Below, one piece after another: positions 8,107 through 17,801 of a stretch of DNA of 64,000 nt; the stretch's first letter is position 1; every line of letters begins with the position of its first letter. This stretch comes from Ignavibacteria bacterium (GTDB lineage: Bacteria; Bacteroidota; Ignavibacteria; Kapaibacteriales; Kapaibacteriaceae): positions 558,001 to 622,000 of the forward strand of contig JADJIQ010000002.1 of assembly GCA_016707005.1 (NCBI GenBank). The letters run 5' to 3'. Both the position numbers and the translations under genes were made by a program. The notes beneath the pieces were generated by a model that saw nothing but the letters and a program-made list of their open reading frames with translations, was not told the origin of the DNA and made no database searches.

Positions 8107-10545
8107 GTCAACGTAGGTAGACCCCTCTGCAGCAAGTGTATTCCATTTACATACGCCCATTAGATCGCGCACTTCAAGCTGGAGGTCTTCGTGCGATGCA
8201 GGACGATCGAATCTAACGACGTTTGAGGCAGGGTTAGGTCGAGGCGCATGCGGAACGGCTGGGTCACGCTCTGAGACTGACGTGGGTGAATCGAGATAGT
8301 ACTGTTCAAGACCATTGTCCTTGATCATGGACTCAAGGTCGAGCACTTCAACCTCTGCTGGATAGCCTCGCGAGATGAGCAGTCGGCGACCTGAGGTGTC
8401 GCATATGATCGAACCAATAGAAGCCCCATAGTGGATAGTCGCAAGTGGGCGGGTGTCTAGTGCCGAGTAAAACACGAGATCTGTCGGCGATGATTGTGGT
8501 TGTGCAACGGGGCACAGGACGAGACTTGAGTGGGGCACCGCAATGCAATTCTCTTGCAATGAGGATGCAATGATGTTGCGCCCAGTTTGCGAATCATACG
8601 TTCCGTCTCGTGACCAGAGGATCTTTCCATCGTGCACAAACATCATCGGAATCGCTGGCAGGCCGATCAGTCCCAAACAAGTTCTTGACTGACCATCGAT
8701 TCGTCGAGATGTGCGTGTTTGCGGTGCATTGATCGTAAGCGTACCGATCAACAACGGACTATCTGTTGATGGATCAGCCGCTACAAATCGTGGAGAGTAA
8801 AAACATGGCTTTTCAGAAGTAAGTGACGTATCGGTTACCACCCACACAACACTATTGGAATCACCGTCAAATCCACCCGTATAGAATAGACCGCGACCTC
8901 GTATTCTATCAATCCCCCCGGTATACCTTGGCGGTCCAGGTTCATTGCCATACCACTGGTGTGAGAAACCACCCTTACGTACACTTCCAGTTGTTACGTC
9001 AACAGACTTCAAGATTTGGTAGTCCGTATACGATCCAGCCAACCCTCCTGACGGGCCTATCCCGGTTTGCATATTCGTCGAGAGTAGGAGCGAATGATTC
9101 GAAATGAATTTGACAACTGGCCTTGATTCGTTGTACACCTCATCTTTGGAGACCCTAGACAGGGTGTCTCCAATCAGATCAGCAAGGTAGATGCGATTTC
9201 CACTCATGACAATCTTATTGCCACTCGGGCTCAAGTCAACTCCCGTCATTCCGTTTGGCACACCTCCAATCCACAGACTATAAGGGGACCGACCCCGTGC
9301 ACCTACAAGAATTGTTGAATCGAAACTTTCAACAAGGCTATCACCACTATGAAGCTCAATCGTAACCCTATGTTCGCCTGCGGTTAGATACAAGTGATCA
9401 GCATACCTTTCTGTACCGTCAACGCGACATCGAAGTCTCATGGAATCAGTGACTGGATGATAGTCAAGCAGAAGACTAACGGGGGAGTGTTCAAGAATGG
9501 GAGTTGGAAAGTATATCCAGTCGAGTCCAGGGTTCAGGTCGGTATTGGGGATGGCATAGACACGTATCGTGTCACCAGGCAAAGCAATCACTCGCAAGGA
9601 AGGATTGGTCTCGTACCAAGGTGTGTTATATAGAAATGGTGCACGCACCTCTGCGAACGCAAGCCTATAATCTTTGCCTCCGGCAAATCCTCTAATGAAA
9701 ACTGAATGACCGCTACCGAAGTAATCGTACCATGAAGTTCTATACCCGTCATCAGCATATCTACCGTAGGGACGACGGCTCGTCTTTCTTACAACTCTCC
9801 AATCAGGGTAGGATAGTACCTCCAAGCCATTACAAAGGAGGTTTGTACGAGGAATGAACTGCGCCAGTCCATCAGTTGGTCGATCTGGAATAGATATCTC
9901 GCCCCACGACGATGGAACAAGCGAATAGATTTGCGTACGATTCTGCACGATCGTCGCACCATGAGCACCATTGGACCACTGACCAGAATGAATGATGCAC
10001 GCAGACTCATCGACATTGAACGACACGTTCTTCACGAAGTACCCGCGAATATTGATGGAGCTTCTCGTTACCCGATCATAAATGAGATGCGACCCGAACA
10101 CAATGAATCGACCAGAGGCGCTGATCGCATTTATTCCCCCCATTAATTTGTCAGATTCAAACGGCACCTGAACTTCAAATGAATCCAAGTCTCGAAGCGC
10201 GCCGCTCAAAGAATAGTATCGGAGATACGCAACTGCGCGACTTGGGAGGAACTGTAAGGTTGACAATACTGGAGCGCTACCCTTTGACTCGAGTGCGAGA
10301 CCACAAACATCAATTCCTGGCTTCCATGCAAACCGACGTACACCTGTGGCGGCCTCAAACACAATTACTGAGTCTTTTGTGGCAACCACAACAACTGAAT
10401 CTCCAACTCGAACATGCGCACCTGATCGAGTTTGCACTGTCCACGAAGGAGCGATAGTTGTCGATTGGCCCTGTAGTGCTACGACCCACATGAGCTGAAC
10501 AACCACGAGTACGAAAATGAATTTGGTAGGCATACTTGTTTTCAT
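7990..10545 (-). CDS. Secreted beta-propeller-like protein with T9SS type A tail, paralogue 2
   Basis: The 851-residue protein begins MKTSMPTKFIFVLVVV and has a clear signal peptide ending near LQGQS. It shares the family architecture: an N-terminal propeller-like half (DSVIVFEAATGVRRF, SASGRFIVFGS), a mid-protein Ig-like segment (YLTAGEHRVTIELHSGD), a second blade-like half starting around LSPSGNKIVMSGN, and a C-terminal tail with PRPNPASNVVRF and the ending GTFIVAPE. The body has diverged strongly from its neighbours while the last 39 residues are nearly identical. No catalytic motif was seen. GC and codon choice look lower than in housekeeping genes around it, judged by eye. Confidence 0.8.
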   Translation of the reverse strand: MKTSMPTKFIFVLVVVQLMWVVALQGQSTTIAPSWTVQTRSGAHVRVGDSVVVVATKDSVIVFEAATGVRRFAWKPGIDVCGLALESKGSAPVLSTLQFLPSRAVAYLRYYSLSGALRDLDSFEVQVPFESDKLMGGINAISASGRFIVFGSHLIYDRVTRSSINIRGYFVKNVSFNVDESACIIHSGQWSNGAHGATIVQNRTQIYSLVPSSWGEISIPDRPTDGLAQFIPRTNLLCNGLEVLSYPDWRVVRKTSRRPYGRYADDGYRTSWYDYFGSGHSVFIRGFAGGKDYRLAFAEVRAPFLYNTPWYETNPSLRVIALPGDTIRVYAIPNTDLNPGLDWIYFPTPILEHSPVSLLLDYHPVTDSMRLRCRVDGTERYADHLYLTAGEHRVTIELHSGDSLVESFDSTILVGARGRSPYSLWIGGVPNGMTGVDLSPSGNKIVMSGNRIYLADLIGDTLSRVSKDEVYNESRPVVKFISNHSLLLSTNMQTGIGPSGGLAGSYTDYQILKSVDVTTGSVRKGGFSHQWYGNEPGPPRYTGGIDRIRGRGLFYTGGFDGDSNSVVWVVTDTSLTSEKPCFYSPRFVAADPSTDSPLLIGTLTINAPQTRTSRRIDGQSRTCLGLIGLPAIPMMFVHDGKILWSRDGTYDSQTGRNIIASSLQENCIAVPHSSLVLCPVAQPQSSPTDLVFYSALDTRPLATIHYGASIGSIICDTSGRRLLISRGYPAEVEVLDLESMIKDNGLEQYYLDSPTSVSERDPAVPHAPRPNPASNVVRFDRPASHEDLQLEVRDLMGVCKWNTLAAEGSTYVDWNLLTSSGQRVAPGMYGFLLRTQDGRILESGTFIVAPE

Positions 10546-10571
10546 TTGTAGGTCATTCTCACTGCTTATTG

Positions 10572-10581
10572 CAACATCGCC
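10572..10581 (-). promoter_or_regulatory. Shared upstream element GGCGATGTTG
   Basis: This element lies 26 nt before the paralogue 2 ATG on the minus strand, aligned with the equivalent elements before paralogues 1 and 3. Confidence 0.4.
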
Positions 10582-10626
10582 GATTACAACCTTCTGTGCA
10601 CCATGACAACACCTTGACTTGCTAAG

Positions 10627-10743
10627 CTATTCGGGTGCGACGATGAAGGTCCCGGACTCAAGGATACGTCCGTCTTGGGTGCGGAGGAGGAAGCCGTACA
10701 TGCCCGGGGCAACGCGTTGACCGGAGGAGGTTTGGAGGTTCCA
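10627..10743 (-). repeat. Conserved 3' module, copy 3
   Basis: This is nearly identical to copies 2 and 4. One visible difference is TTTGGAGG in place of TAAGGAGG at the inner edge. Confidence 0.92.
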
Positions 10744-13227
10744 CGTGAACTCAGTTTTGCCTGAGGTCAAAAGAGTAGAACCAACGCTGAGACCCATTGA
10801 ATTTGAGATGAGGATCACTGCATCAGTGTCCAAGGGACAATCCAAGGCAATTTTCGCCCATGATCTTGCTGGTAAAGGGGAAAGCTTGACCCAATGTGTT
10901 TCTGTCTGGTATTGCTCGATTGATACCCCTGATACCATACCTAACAATCCCAAGTCTTGAAGGATCGAATCGAGATGGACAATCTCGACACATCCATCCC
11001 TTCTATGAAGAAGCAAGCGTTTCCCGGATGTATCAATGTCTATGTCATTCAGCATTGTTGCGGCAGCATACGTTCCGACTGAATCGAAAGATGGTAGTGT
11101 GTAGAAGTTTAAGCTATTCGCGCCATTGCTTCCAATGACCAGTTTCTTATGGGGTATAGATTGAAAAATACCCGAATGGTGATGAATGCCCGCGATGGTC
11201 CAATTCTTCGTTTCATATACAACGCTATCAGTAATGAGATATTCTCCATCCGAAGCATAGGTGAGTCGAGAACTGGACCTAGGTAGTTGAAACGTGCAGG
11301 TGCCAGTAGACGAGTTTACAATCGAAACGCTATTTGGGTCTATTGACCAGCTTGAACGGGGACCACCACTTAATGCAAGTTCAGCCCGACGTGGATGCCC
11401 AGAGCCCGAGGTTCGTTCTCCACAGAAGTCGATTTCATAAAGCAGGCCATCTTGCAGATTCACGTTACCAACAGTCAGTCTGATTCCTGCAAACTCATCG
11501 ATTTGGTTCCACCCTTGAATGTATACTGCACCTCGTTCCTTCACTTCGATAACATTGAGCCCACTTTCAATGAATGGCTCAAAATCCGTTGAATATTCCC
11601 GCAACTGGCTCGATTGCCCTGCACCTGTTTCGAGGCTATACCATTGACTCTTGGTGTACAGTTCATGCCAATATGCTCCTTGACTCCCTATCCACGTCTG
11701 CTCCGTGAACTCAATGAATACCGGACAGTCTTCTCCTGCCCAAGCAGTCTTCCCAGCTCGCCAATAGTAATCTGATGTGAATTGGTTCTCGACGATTGGA
11801 TATGTGTCGATCAAGCTCAGCGATCCCTCGTCCACATCTTGAACGACTTTAAGTGCACCATTCATAGAAACCCTTCGTCCGCCTGGACTGATTGAGGCCG
11901 ATGACAAACTATCAATTGATCCAATCCATAGCGAGTGTACACTTGGAGGTATTGCGCGCGCCTCAATTTGGCTTTCTACTTCTCCGATCACGCTGTCACC
12001 ATGCTTTGCTCTGATGGCTATCACATGGCTCCCCTGTGAAAGACTTACATATGGCTGTATTTCAGCCAATTCACCATCAACAACTAGTTCGATCAGGTTA
12101 GTTGGGTCAATTGGGAGAGTTGCAGCACGAATTCGAACGACATGGTGCTCCTTCACAGTATCTGGCACCTCATTCTTAAAGATGACAGTGGTATCCCACT
12201 TCATTGGCAACTCATGTCCAACTACTTTCCCATTTGCGTTCTGCGAGACAACAACACCTCTATCCGACACACCCCACGACTTCATAACATTGTTGACTGA
12301 AGACTGAGTCTCACCAAGCCTACACTCAATCGCTCCTCGTGAAAGATCATAGATCTCGATCAATGAGTCTCTCTTCATCGTGATTGGTATTGCAACCGAA
12401 TGGATTCCATCAGCCAACAACATCCCACTAATGAGCATTGGCAACCTTAAGATTGCTTTTGACCCATTCTTATCGCGCACCTGGTCAGCCCAGTAGATGT
12501 AGCCTGCTGGAGTGAATCCAGCAAGACAGTCGTAGTGACCACCAATGTTTCTACCATAGCGCAAAGAGTCCAAGTTAGTTGGGATCAGAATATTTCGCGT
12601 TACATATGGATTAGTACGTCCTCCGAAATAGACATATGAGGTGTACGTAATCATTTTTGTTTCGTCTGGAGAGAAACACATTGCTTCAACTGTTTCCGGC
12701 ACGACTGCCATTCTTGCTTCCTTGAGATCAAACAATCCGATTGCAGACCCATACATGCCGTCCCAAAGCGTCACAGCAACATATCTGCCTGAAGCACTAG
12801 CACTAAGGATGGATAGTGGCAGTTTTGTCGTTTTCAAGAGCAAGGAATCGTCTGACTGAATTCTACAGATCTGATGTACCCTGTTTTCATTCACACCAAA
12901 GAACACGAATTCCGCTCGAGCGCCATTGCTTGTTTGGATGGTATCAAATGCAACCACAAGGATCGAGTCATTTGTTCGATTATTGATTAGCCATGTATCG
13001 TGGATGCTCTGTGGCAACACAGCACTCCATTCATACGTACCGTGTTCATTTGAATGGATACGTAAAGTATCCGCACGGGTCATTGCAAATGATTGGACTC
13101 CGATACTGGAATATGAGAAACCAGATGGCGGCGTAATACTCCAAGACGGGTCCAACACCTGTTGTTTTGATTGACTCTGACTAACTGCAGTCAGTATGAC
13201 TATTGCAATAACAAGTAGTTGCTTCAT
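10627..13227 (-). CDS. Secreted beta-propeller-like protein with T9SS type A tail, paralogue 3
   Basis: I choose the ATG at 13227 (866 residues) because AGGAAG sits just upstream and a signal peptide (MKQLLVIAIVILTAVSQSQS) follows at once; the longer frame begins with a charged, signal-less stretch. The fold plan follows the family: blade-like repeats (ASGRYVAVTLWDG), a middle Ig-like segment (SLSQGSHVIAIRAKHGD), SLSSASISPGGRRVSMNG, and a tail ending GTFIVAPE. Its body is the most divergent of the four. It was probably made by duplication followed by rapid change, with the tail kept constant. Confidence 0.8.
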   Translation of the reverse strand: MKQLLVIAIVILTAVSQSQSKQQVLDPSWSITPPSGFSYSSIGVQSFAMTRADTLRIHSNEHGTYEWSAVLPQSIHDTWLINNRTNDSILVVAFDTIQTSNGARAEFVFFGVNENRVHQICRIQSDDSLLLKTTKLPLSILSASASGRYVAVTLWDGMYGSAIGLFDLKEARMAVVPETVEAMCFSPDETKMITYTSYVYFGGRTNPYVTRNILIPTNLDSLRYGRNIGGHYDCLAGFTPAGYIYWADQVRDKNGSKAILRLPMLISGMLLADGIHSVAIPITMKRDSLIEIYDLSRGAIECRLGETQSSVNNVMKSWGVSDRGVVVSQNANGKVVGHELPMKWDTTVIFKNEVPDTVKEHHVVRIRAATLPIDPTNLIELVVDGELAEIQPYVSLSQGSHVIAIRAKHGDSVIGEVESQIEARAIPPSVHSLWIGSIDSLSSASISPGGRRVSMNGALKVVQDVDEGSLSLIDTYPIVENQFTSDYYWRAGKTAWAGEDCPVFIEFTEQTWIGSQGAYWHELYTKSQWYSLETGAGQSSQLREYSTDFEPFIESGLNVIEVKERGAVYIQGWNQIDEFAGIRLTVGNVNLQDGLLYEIDFCGERTSGSGHPRRAELALSGGPRSSWSIDPNSVSIVNSSTGTCTFQLPRSSSRLTYASDGEYLITDSVVYETKNWTIAGIHHHSGIFQSIPHKKLVIGSNGANSLNFYTLPSFDSVGTYAAATMLNDIDIDTSGKRLLLHRRDGCVEIVHLDSILQDLGLLGMVSGVSIEQYQTETHWVKLSPLPARSWAKIALDCPLDTDAVILISNSMGLSVGSTLLTSGKTEFTWNLQTSSGQRVAPGMYGFLLRTQDGRILESGTFIVAPE

Positions 13228-13246
13228 GTTGACTTCCTTTCTCATG

Positions 13247-13256
13247 CAACATCGCC
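13247..13256 (-). promoter_or_regulatory. Shared upstream element GGCGATGTTG
   Basis: This element lies 19 nt before the paralogue 3 ATG on the minus strand and is the third copy of the decamer. Confidence 0.4.
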
Positions 13257-13337
13257 CCCTACCAACTCTCTCGCACCTTGACAAAACCTTAACAAGGGTG
13301 TTCTTCGATCAAGGGGCTCACCAAGGTCAATCAGATC

Positions 13338-13454
13338 TTATTCGGGAGCGACGATGAAGGTCCCGGACTCAAGGACGCGTCCGTCTTGGGTGCGGAGGAG
13401 GAAGCCGTACATGCCGGGGGCGATGCGTTGACCGGAGGAGGTAAGGAGGTTCCA
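13338..13454 (-). repeat. Conserved 3' module, copy 4
   Basis: This runs from the TAA stop to the TTCCA, about 117 bp, with few changes from copies 2 and 3 (ACGCGT for ATACGT, CGATGCG for CAACGCG). Confidence 0.92.
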
Positions 13455-15974
13455 GCGATACCGGGTAGTAGCAGGATCAATTCTTGTGGCGAGTGCGGTA
13501 CTGCCTATCTCGTTGAACACATTCAAATTTTGTGGCTCGGGGTGTTCGCTATCAAACATAAACTCCACCCAATCGACTTCAGGATTTGGATGGGTGGGAA
13601 CGCCTAGATCTTTAAAGACGGTATCAGGGGTTTGCGTTGTATCGTCGTCTGATGGAGGATCCACATGAGGTGGCGGAGTGTTGACGTAGAATGTGTCAAG
13701 CCCAACGCTCTTCAACAGAGACGCTACGTTGAGAATATGCAATACGCTATCAGTCGAATTTTTCACAAGCATCTTCTGTCCCAATGTGTCAAACACGGGG
13801 GCAGATAGACGTTTTCTAAAGTCAATTTTTCCCGCTGTATCTCCCGTGGAGGAATGAAGAAAGATGAAGGTGGTGGAATCCAGTTCATATGTTGAATCAG
13901 CATCAAAGGCGATAGCAGTACTAGTTGCGATGACAAGACTTGTTTGTGGCACAGCCTGAACATTGCTTGGCAGCTTTAGTGAGCGAATGAGTTCGCCGGT
14001 GCGCCCGTTATAGATGCCCTTTCCCGACCACAGATAACGACCCTCTTCTACGAAGATCATTGGGTCGGCAGGGATCGACAATGTGTCTTGGCATTCACCG
14101 GTCTTACCGTCCATGTACCAAACGCTTGGAGATGTTGGTTTAACCAACAGCTTTGCTCCCGTAGAAAGCGGTCTATCCCTCATAGGATCGATCGCTATTG
14201 AGGTTGGAATTCCGTGGCATACATTTCTCGTTGAGATGCCAGAGTCATCGAAACAAAGCTCTTCCGTCTTCGTGAAGTAGTCATCCACGGTGGACTTAAA
14301 CTGTAGTGCTCGTCCATACCGACGATCCACACTTCGAAGGAATCGAATTATTGTCCCTTGTTCAACTTCGTTGAGATGAACTTCCTGAACTACAGTGTCC
14401 CAGATTGGACCTTCGAGGCACAGCAGTCTGTGATGCCAGCGAACAAAAACGGTTTCGTTTGACGTTGTAGTCCCGGACGTGTACTTGCTAAACAACAGTG
14501 TATTGTCCGTGATAAACGACACCCGATCAGCCATGCGGAGTTCAGACTGGAGTTTCTCACCAAAGATCAGACTATCACCGTCGACATCAATCACAACGTC
14601 TGCGAACCCCGATGCAACCACTCGTAGTCCTGAAGGAGAAAGGTCGAAATTGTTCAAGTCTCCAACTCGCATAGTCCACAAAGCGTTATCGAGGCTTGGT
14701 AGCTCATGGAGCGTGATAAGTGTGTCGAATTCCATGACCAGCCCCTTCCTATCCGAGACTCGCAGTTGAACGTGATGCACTCCAGCAGTTCCAAAAAACA
14801 ATCCTGCCTTCAGTTCCTTTCCATCTACGAGAACTGTTGCCTTCCTATCAGAGTTGATTGGCACAGCCCAAGATGCCAACGGTATCGGTGTCCGTTCGGT
14901 AAAGTGCCCCTGAAACGCTCTCGTTGATGCGACCTTGCTACCTGCTACACTTCTTGCATTGAAGATGTGCACTGCTGTATCACGCATTGCAACGATCTGT
15001 CCGGACGGAGACACCTTGAACCACGAATTGTATGGAAGGCCACTTGCGCTATATACCGGATCAACCCAAGCTCCGGTTTTGATCAACTGCCTATAGCCAG
15101 TTTCGATATCCGTCAGAACAAATGACCACGTACCATCGACACCCGCGGGCGGTGGCTCATAGCCTGCTGTTTTCAATCCGTTATCACAAACGATTCCTGC
15201 AAGTGTCTCTGGGAATCGCCTGTGTTCTTGCCCCGAACAGTAGTCATAGGAAATACCCCCAACCAAGTATTCCGACGTGAAGGGTATGAACTGCTGCACT
15301 TCATTTTCATTTTCTGTGGGAACATATCTGATGCAGGACTGTGTAGTTGAATCCATTGATATGCAACCATTGTTTCTCCAAAAGTAGACACCTCCACGTA
15401 TGCCATAGGTTCGCAAGCCAGATAGGTACGACATAAGAGTCTCCTCTCTGTTGAAACTCACATGCCGAATAGACCCAGAACCGAGTTCTCTACGGTAGGT
15501 ACAGACCCCGGTTTCACGATCCAAGATGTAATTGCCCGAAGTGAAGATGTATCTTCCGCTTCGACTTATTGACATAAGTTCACTTCTCGTCTCCCCATTC
15601 TTCAGTTTCCCCGCAACAGTGAACGTATCGACATCTTCAAGATCACCTTCGTCCGAATATTCATAGACGAACAGAATAGTCTCAGTAGATGTGGTCTCAG
15701 TAGCGAGCAGTAGAACTCCACGTTTATGCAACGGCAGGCAAAGTCCTTTGATCTCATACGATACTGTCCACGTTATCATGGTATCACCTGTAATCGCATC
15801 ACGGATCATCACGTTTTTGGGACCAGCAAAAACCGTCGATGAGTCGCTCACGTCGAAAAACTTGTATCCTTTCTGAGACCTAACTGGAGTTAACTCGTCT
15901 TCTTGTGCAAAGGACGCACCAAGGGTCAAGATGACGCCGACGATCGCCAAGCCAAGTTTGATTGTATACGACAT
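13338..15974 (-). CDS. Secreted beta-propeller-like protein with T9SS type A tail, paralogue 4
   Basis: This is the promoter-proximal member of the four-gene array. The ATG at 15974 gives 878 residues with a signal peptide (MSYTIKLGLAIVGVILTLGASFAQ) and is preceded by AAAGGATC. It aligns with paralogue 1 over the whole length (for example GLCLPLHKRGVLLL against GICLPKHKKGVTLL), so these two are the closest pair although they sit at opposite ends. The C-terminus has THPNPEVDWVEFMF and ends GTFIVAPE. A Pro/Asp/Thr-rich linker precedes the sorting tail. It is probably surface-exposed; its function is unknown. Confidence 0.8.
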   Translation of the reverse strand: MSYTIKLGLAIVGVILTLGASFAQEDELTPVRSQKGYKFFDVSDSSTVFAGPKNVMIRDAITGDTMITWTVSYEIKGLCLPLHKRGVLLLATETTSTETILFVYEYSDEGDLEDVDTFTVAGKLKNGETRSELMSISRSGRYIFTSGNYILDRETGVCTYRRELGSGSIRHVSFNREETLMSYLSGLRTYGIRGGVYFWRNNGCISMDSTTQSCIRYVPTENENEVQQFIPFTSEYLVGGISYDYCSGQEHRRFPETLAGIVCDNGLKTAGYEPPPAGVDGTWSFVLTDIETGYRQLIKTGAWVDPVYSASGLPYNSWFKVSPSGQIVAMRDTAVHIFNARSVAGSKVASTRAFQGHFTERTPIPLASWAVPINSDRKATVLVDGKELKAGLFFGTAGVHHVQLRVSDRKGLVMEFDTLITLHELPSLDNALWTMRVGDLNNFDLSPSGLRVVASGFADVVIDVDGDSLIFGEKLQSELRMADRVSFITDNTLLFSKYTSGTTTSNETVFVRWHHRLLCLEGPIWDTVVQEVHLNEVEQGTIIRFLRSVDRRYGRALQFKSTVDDYFTKTEELCFDDSGISTRNVCHGIPTSIAIDPMRDRPLSTGAKLLVKPTSPSVWYMDGKTGECQDTLSIPADPMIFVEEGRYLWSGKGIYNGRTGELIRSLKLPSNVQAVPQTSLVIATSTAIAFDADSTYELDSTTFIFLHSSTGDTAGKIDFRKRLSAPVFDTLGQKMLVKNSTDSVLHILNVASLLKSVGLDTFYVNTPPPHVDPPSDDDTTQTPDTVFKDLGVPTHPNPEVDWVEFMFDSEHPEPQNLNVFNEIGSTALATRIDPATTRYRWNLLTSSGQRIAPGMYGFLLRTQDGRVLESGTFIVAPE

Positions 15975-16025
15975 AAGATCAGATCCTTTCAATATGGATC
16001 CCATCTAGGGGGCTCACCACAAACG

Positions 16026-16051
16026 AAAAAGGGGCACGGATACCGTGCCCC
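16026..16051 (-). terminator. Rho-independent terminator after the E2 gene
   Basis: On the minus strand GGGGCACGG, a 3-nt loop and CCGTGCCCC form a perfect 9-bp stem followed by TTTTT. It lies about 28 bp past the E2 stop and before the first surface-protein paralogue. Confidence 0.9.
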
Positions 16052-16078
16052 TTGTGAGATTCTACTTAGCGTATTGTG

Positions 16079-17755
16079 TTACAGCGTAACGGTGCTCTCG
16101 TTGATGCCTTCAAGCGCTCTGCACATTGCAGCGAGTGCCTGCGTGGCCAAGGCACCGTCGATCACGCGGTGATCGTAGGTGATGGAGAGGTAGACCATGC
16201 TGCGAACAACGATCACGTCTTCGCCATCGAGTTCACGAACCACCGGACGCTTCTGAATAGCACCGAGGCCGATGATGGCGGTCTGTGGTTGATTGATCAC
16301 CGGAGTTCCAAAGAGCGACCCAAATGAGCCAACGTTGGTAACGGTGATGGTGCCGCCGGAGATATCATCAGGCGTAAGCTTCTTTGTCCGTGCGCGGTTG
16401 GCAAGATCGTTCATCGAGCGGGCAATGCCGGTGATGTTCAGCGTCTCTGCGCTCTTGATCACAGGGACGATGAGATTACCATCAGGCAGGGCCGTTGCCA
16501 TGCCAAGGTTTACTCTGCGGTGCTGAATAATGTTCTTTCCGTCAACACTCACATTGATACCAGGCCATAGCTTCACTGCCTCACAGGCTGCCCATCCGAA
16601 GAATGGGTTGTAGGTGAGCTTGATCCCCTCGCGCTTGAGGAAGGCGTCCTTGTACTTCTCACGGAGCTTGACCATTCCTGTGACATCTGCCTCAGCAACG
16701 CTGGTCACGTGTGCAGATGTCTGCTTCGAACGTGTCATGTGCTCGGAGATGAGCTGACGCATACGGTCCATCGGGACGATGATGCTGTCGCCACCGGTGA
16801 GGGCTGAAGATGGGACTGGGGATGGGACTGAAGATGGGACTGGGGATGGGACTGAAGATGGGACTGAAGATGGGACTGGGGATGGGACTGCTGCTGTACC
16901 ATTAGTACGGCGCGAGAGATATCCCAGCACATCAGCCTTCGTAACGCGACCTTCAAGACCGGTACCGGGCAGTGCATCAAGCTCGGCAACGCTGATATTC
17001 TCAGCAGATGCAATGCTTCGTACAAGGGGCGAATAGAACCGTGCACCTGACTGTCGCGGGACTGGGGCTGAGGCGGAAGACGGGACTGGGGATGGGACTG
17101 GGGATGGGACTGGGGATGGGACTGGGGATGGGACTGGGGATGGGACTGAAGATGGGACTGAAGATGGGACTGAAGATGAAAGGCGAGCGATAACTGCGCC
17201 AACTTCAACGACGTCTCCTTCATTTGCGAGGACGGCAACAAGCGTGCCTGCACTTGGTGATGGCACTTCTGTGTCCACCTTGTCCGTGGAGATTTCTAGG
17301 AGCACTTCATCACGCTCAACCTTGTCTCCAACCTTCTTCACCCAGCGAAGAACCTTACCCTCTTGGATGGACTCGCCCATCTTTGGCATCACTACGTCCA
17401 CCTCTCCACCGGATGCGGGAGTAGGAACAGGCGCTGCTACAGGCGCTGGAACAGCCGCTGGAACAGGTGCTGCTGCAGGCGCTGGAACAGCCGCCGGAGC
17501 AGGCGCTGATGCAGCCACTCCATCACCAAGGATGGCGATGACCTTCCCTACCTCAACCGTATCGCCTTCGGCGAAGAGGATCTGCGAGATCACACCAGAT
17601 GCAGGAGACGGAACTTCCGTGTCCACCTTATCCGTAGAGATCTCAAGGATCACTTCATCACGTTCAACCTTTTCACCAACATTCTTCACCCATCGAAGGA
17701 TCTTTCCTTCTTGAATGGATTCGCCCATCTTGGGCATCACAACTTCAATGCTCAT
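16079..17755 (-). CDS. 2-oxo acid dehydrogenase E2 (dihydrolipoamide acyltransferase), two lipoyl domains
   Basis: The start is the ATG at 17755 (558 residues; MSIEVVMPKMGESI is the usual E2 opening). Two lipoyl domains are seen, near residues 1-75 and 118-193, each with the DKVD lipoyl-lysine motif (Lys43 in the first). A peripheral subunit-binding domain (YSPLVRSIA...GRVTKADV) follows, then the catalytic domain with YDHRVIDGA near the end. Linkers are rich in Ala-Pro or in PSPV/PSSV repeats coded by 12-bp tandem repeats. It transfers acyl groups to CoA, most likely succinyl or branched-chain; the sequence does not settle which. E1 and E3 are not in the window. Confidence 0.93.
   Translation of the reverse strand: MSIEVVMPKMGESIQEGKILRWVKNVGEKVERDEVILEISTDKVDTEVPSPASGVISQILFAEGDTVEVGKVIAILGDGVAASAPAPAAVPAPAAAPVPAAVPAPVAAPVPTPASGGEVDVVMPKMGESIQEGKVLRWVKKVGDKVERDEVLLEISTDKVDTEVPSPSAGTLVAVLANEGDVVEVGAVIARLSSSVPSSVPSSVPSPVPSPVPSPVPSPVPSPVPSSASAPVPRQSGARFYSPLVRSIASAENISVAELDALPGTGLEGRVTKADVLGYLSRRTNGTAAVPSPVPSSVPSSVPSPVPSSVPSPVPSSALTGGDSIIVPMDRMRQLISEHMTRSKQTSAHVTSVAEADVTGMVKLREKYKDAFLKREGIKLTYNPFFGWAACEAVKLWPGINVSVDGKNIIQHRRVNLGMATALPDGNLIVPVIKSAETLNITGIARSMNDLANRARTKKLTPDDISGGTITVTNVGSFGSLFGTPVINQPQTAIIGLGAIQKRPVVRELDGEDVIVVRSMVYLSITYDHRVIDGALATQALAAMCRALEGINESTVTL
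16805..16890. repeat. 12-bp tandem repeat coding an E2 linker
   Basis: This has about seven units of GATGGGACTGRR (plus-strand reading) coding PSPV/PSSV on the minus strand, between the subunit-binding and catalytic domains. The array can change length without shifting the frame. Confidence 0.85.
17058..17178. repeat. 12-bp tandem repeat coding the second E2 linker
   Basis: This has about nine units of the same GATGGGACTGRR repeat, coding the linker between the second lipoyl domain and the subunit-binding domain. Confidence 0.85.
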
Positions 17756-17801
17756 TTGAGGTATTCCTGCCTGGTAATGTTCATCTGTGGAGACTCGCAA
17801 C

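Noticed and set aside
16735..17253. Opposite-frame ORF rich in QSHLQSHPQSH
   Set aside because: It is a shadow of the E2 linker repeats in another frame of the same strand; the E2 frame has lipoyl and catalytic motifs.
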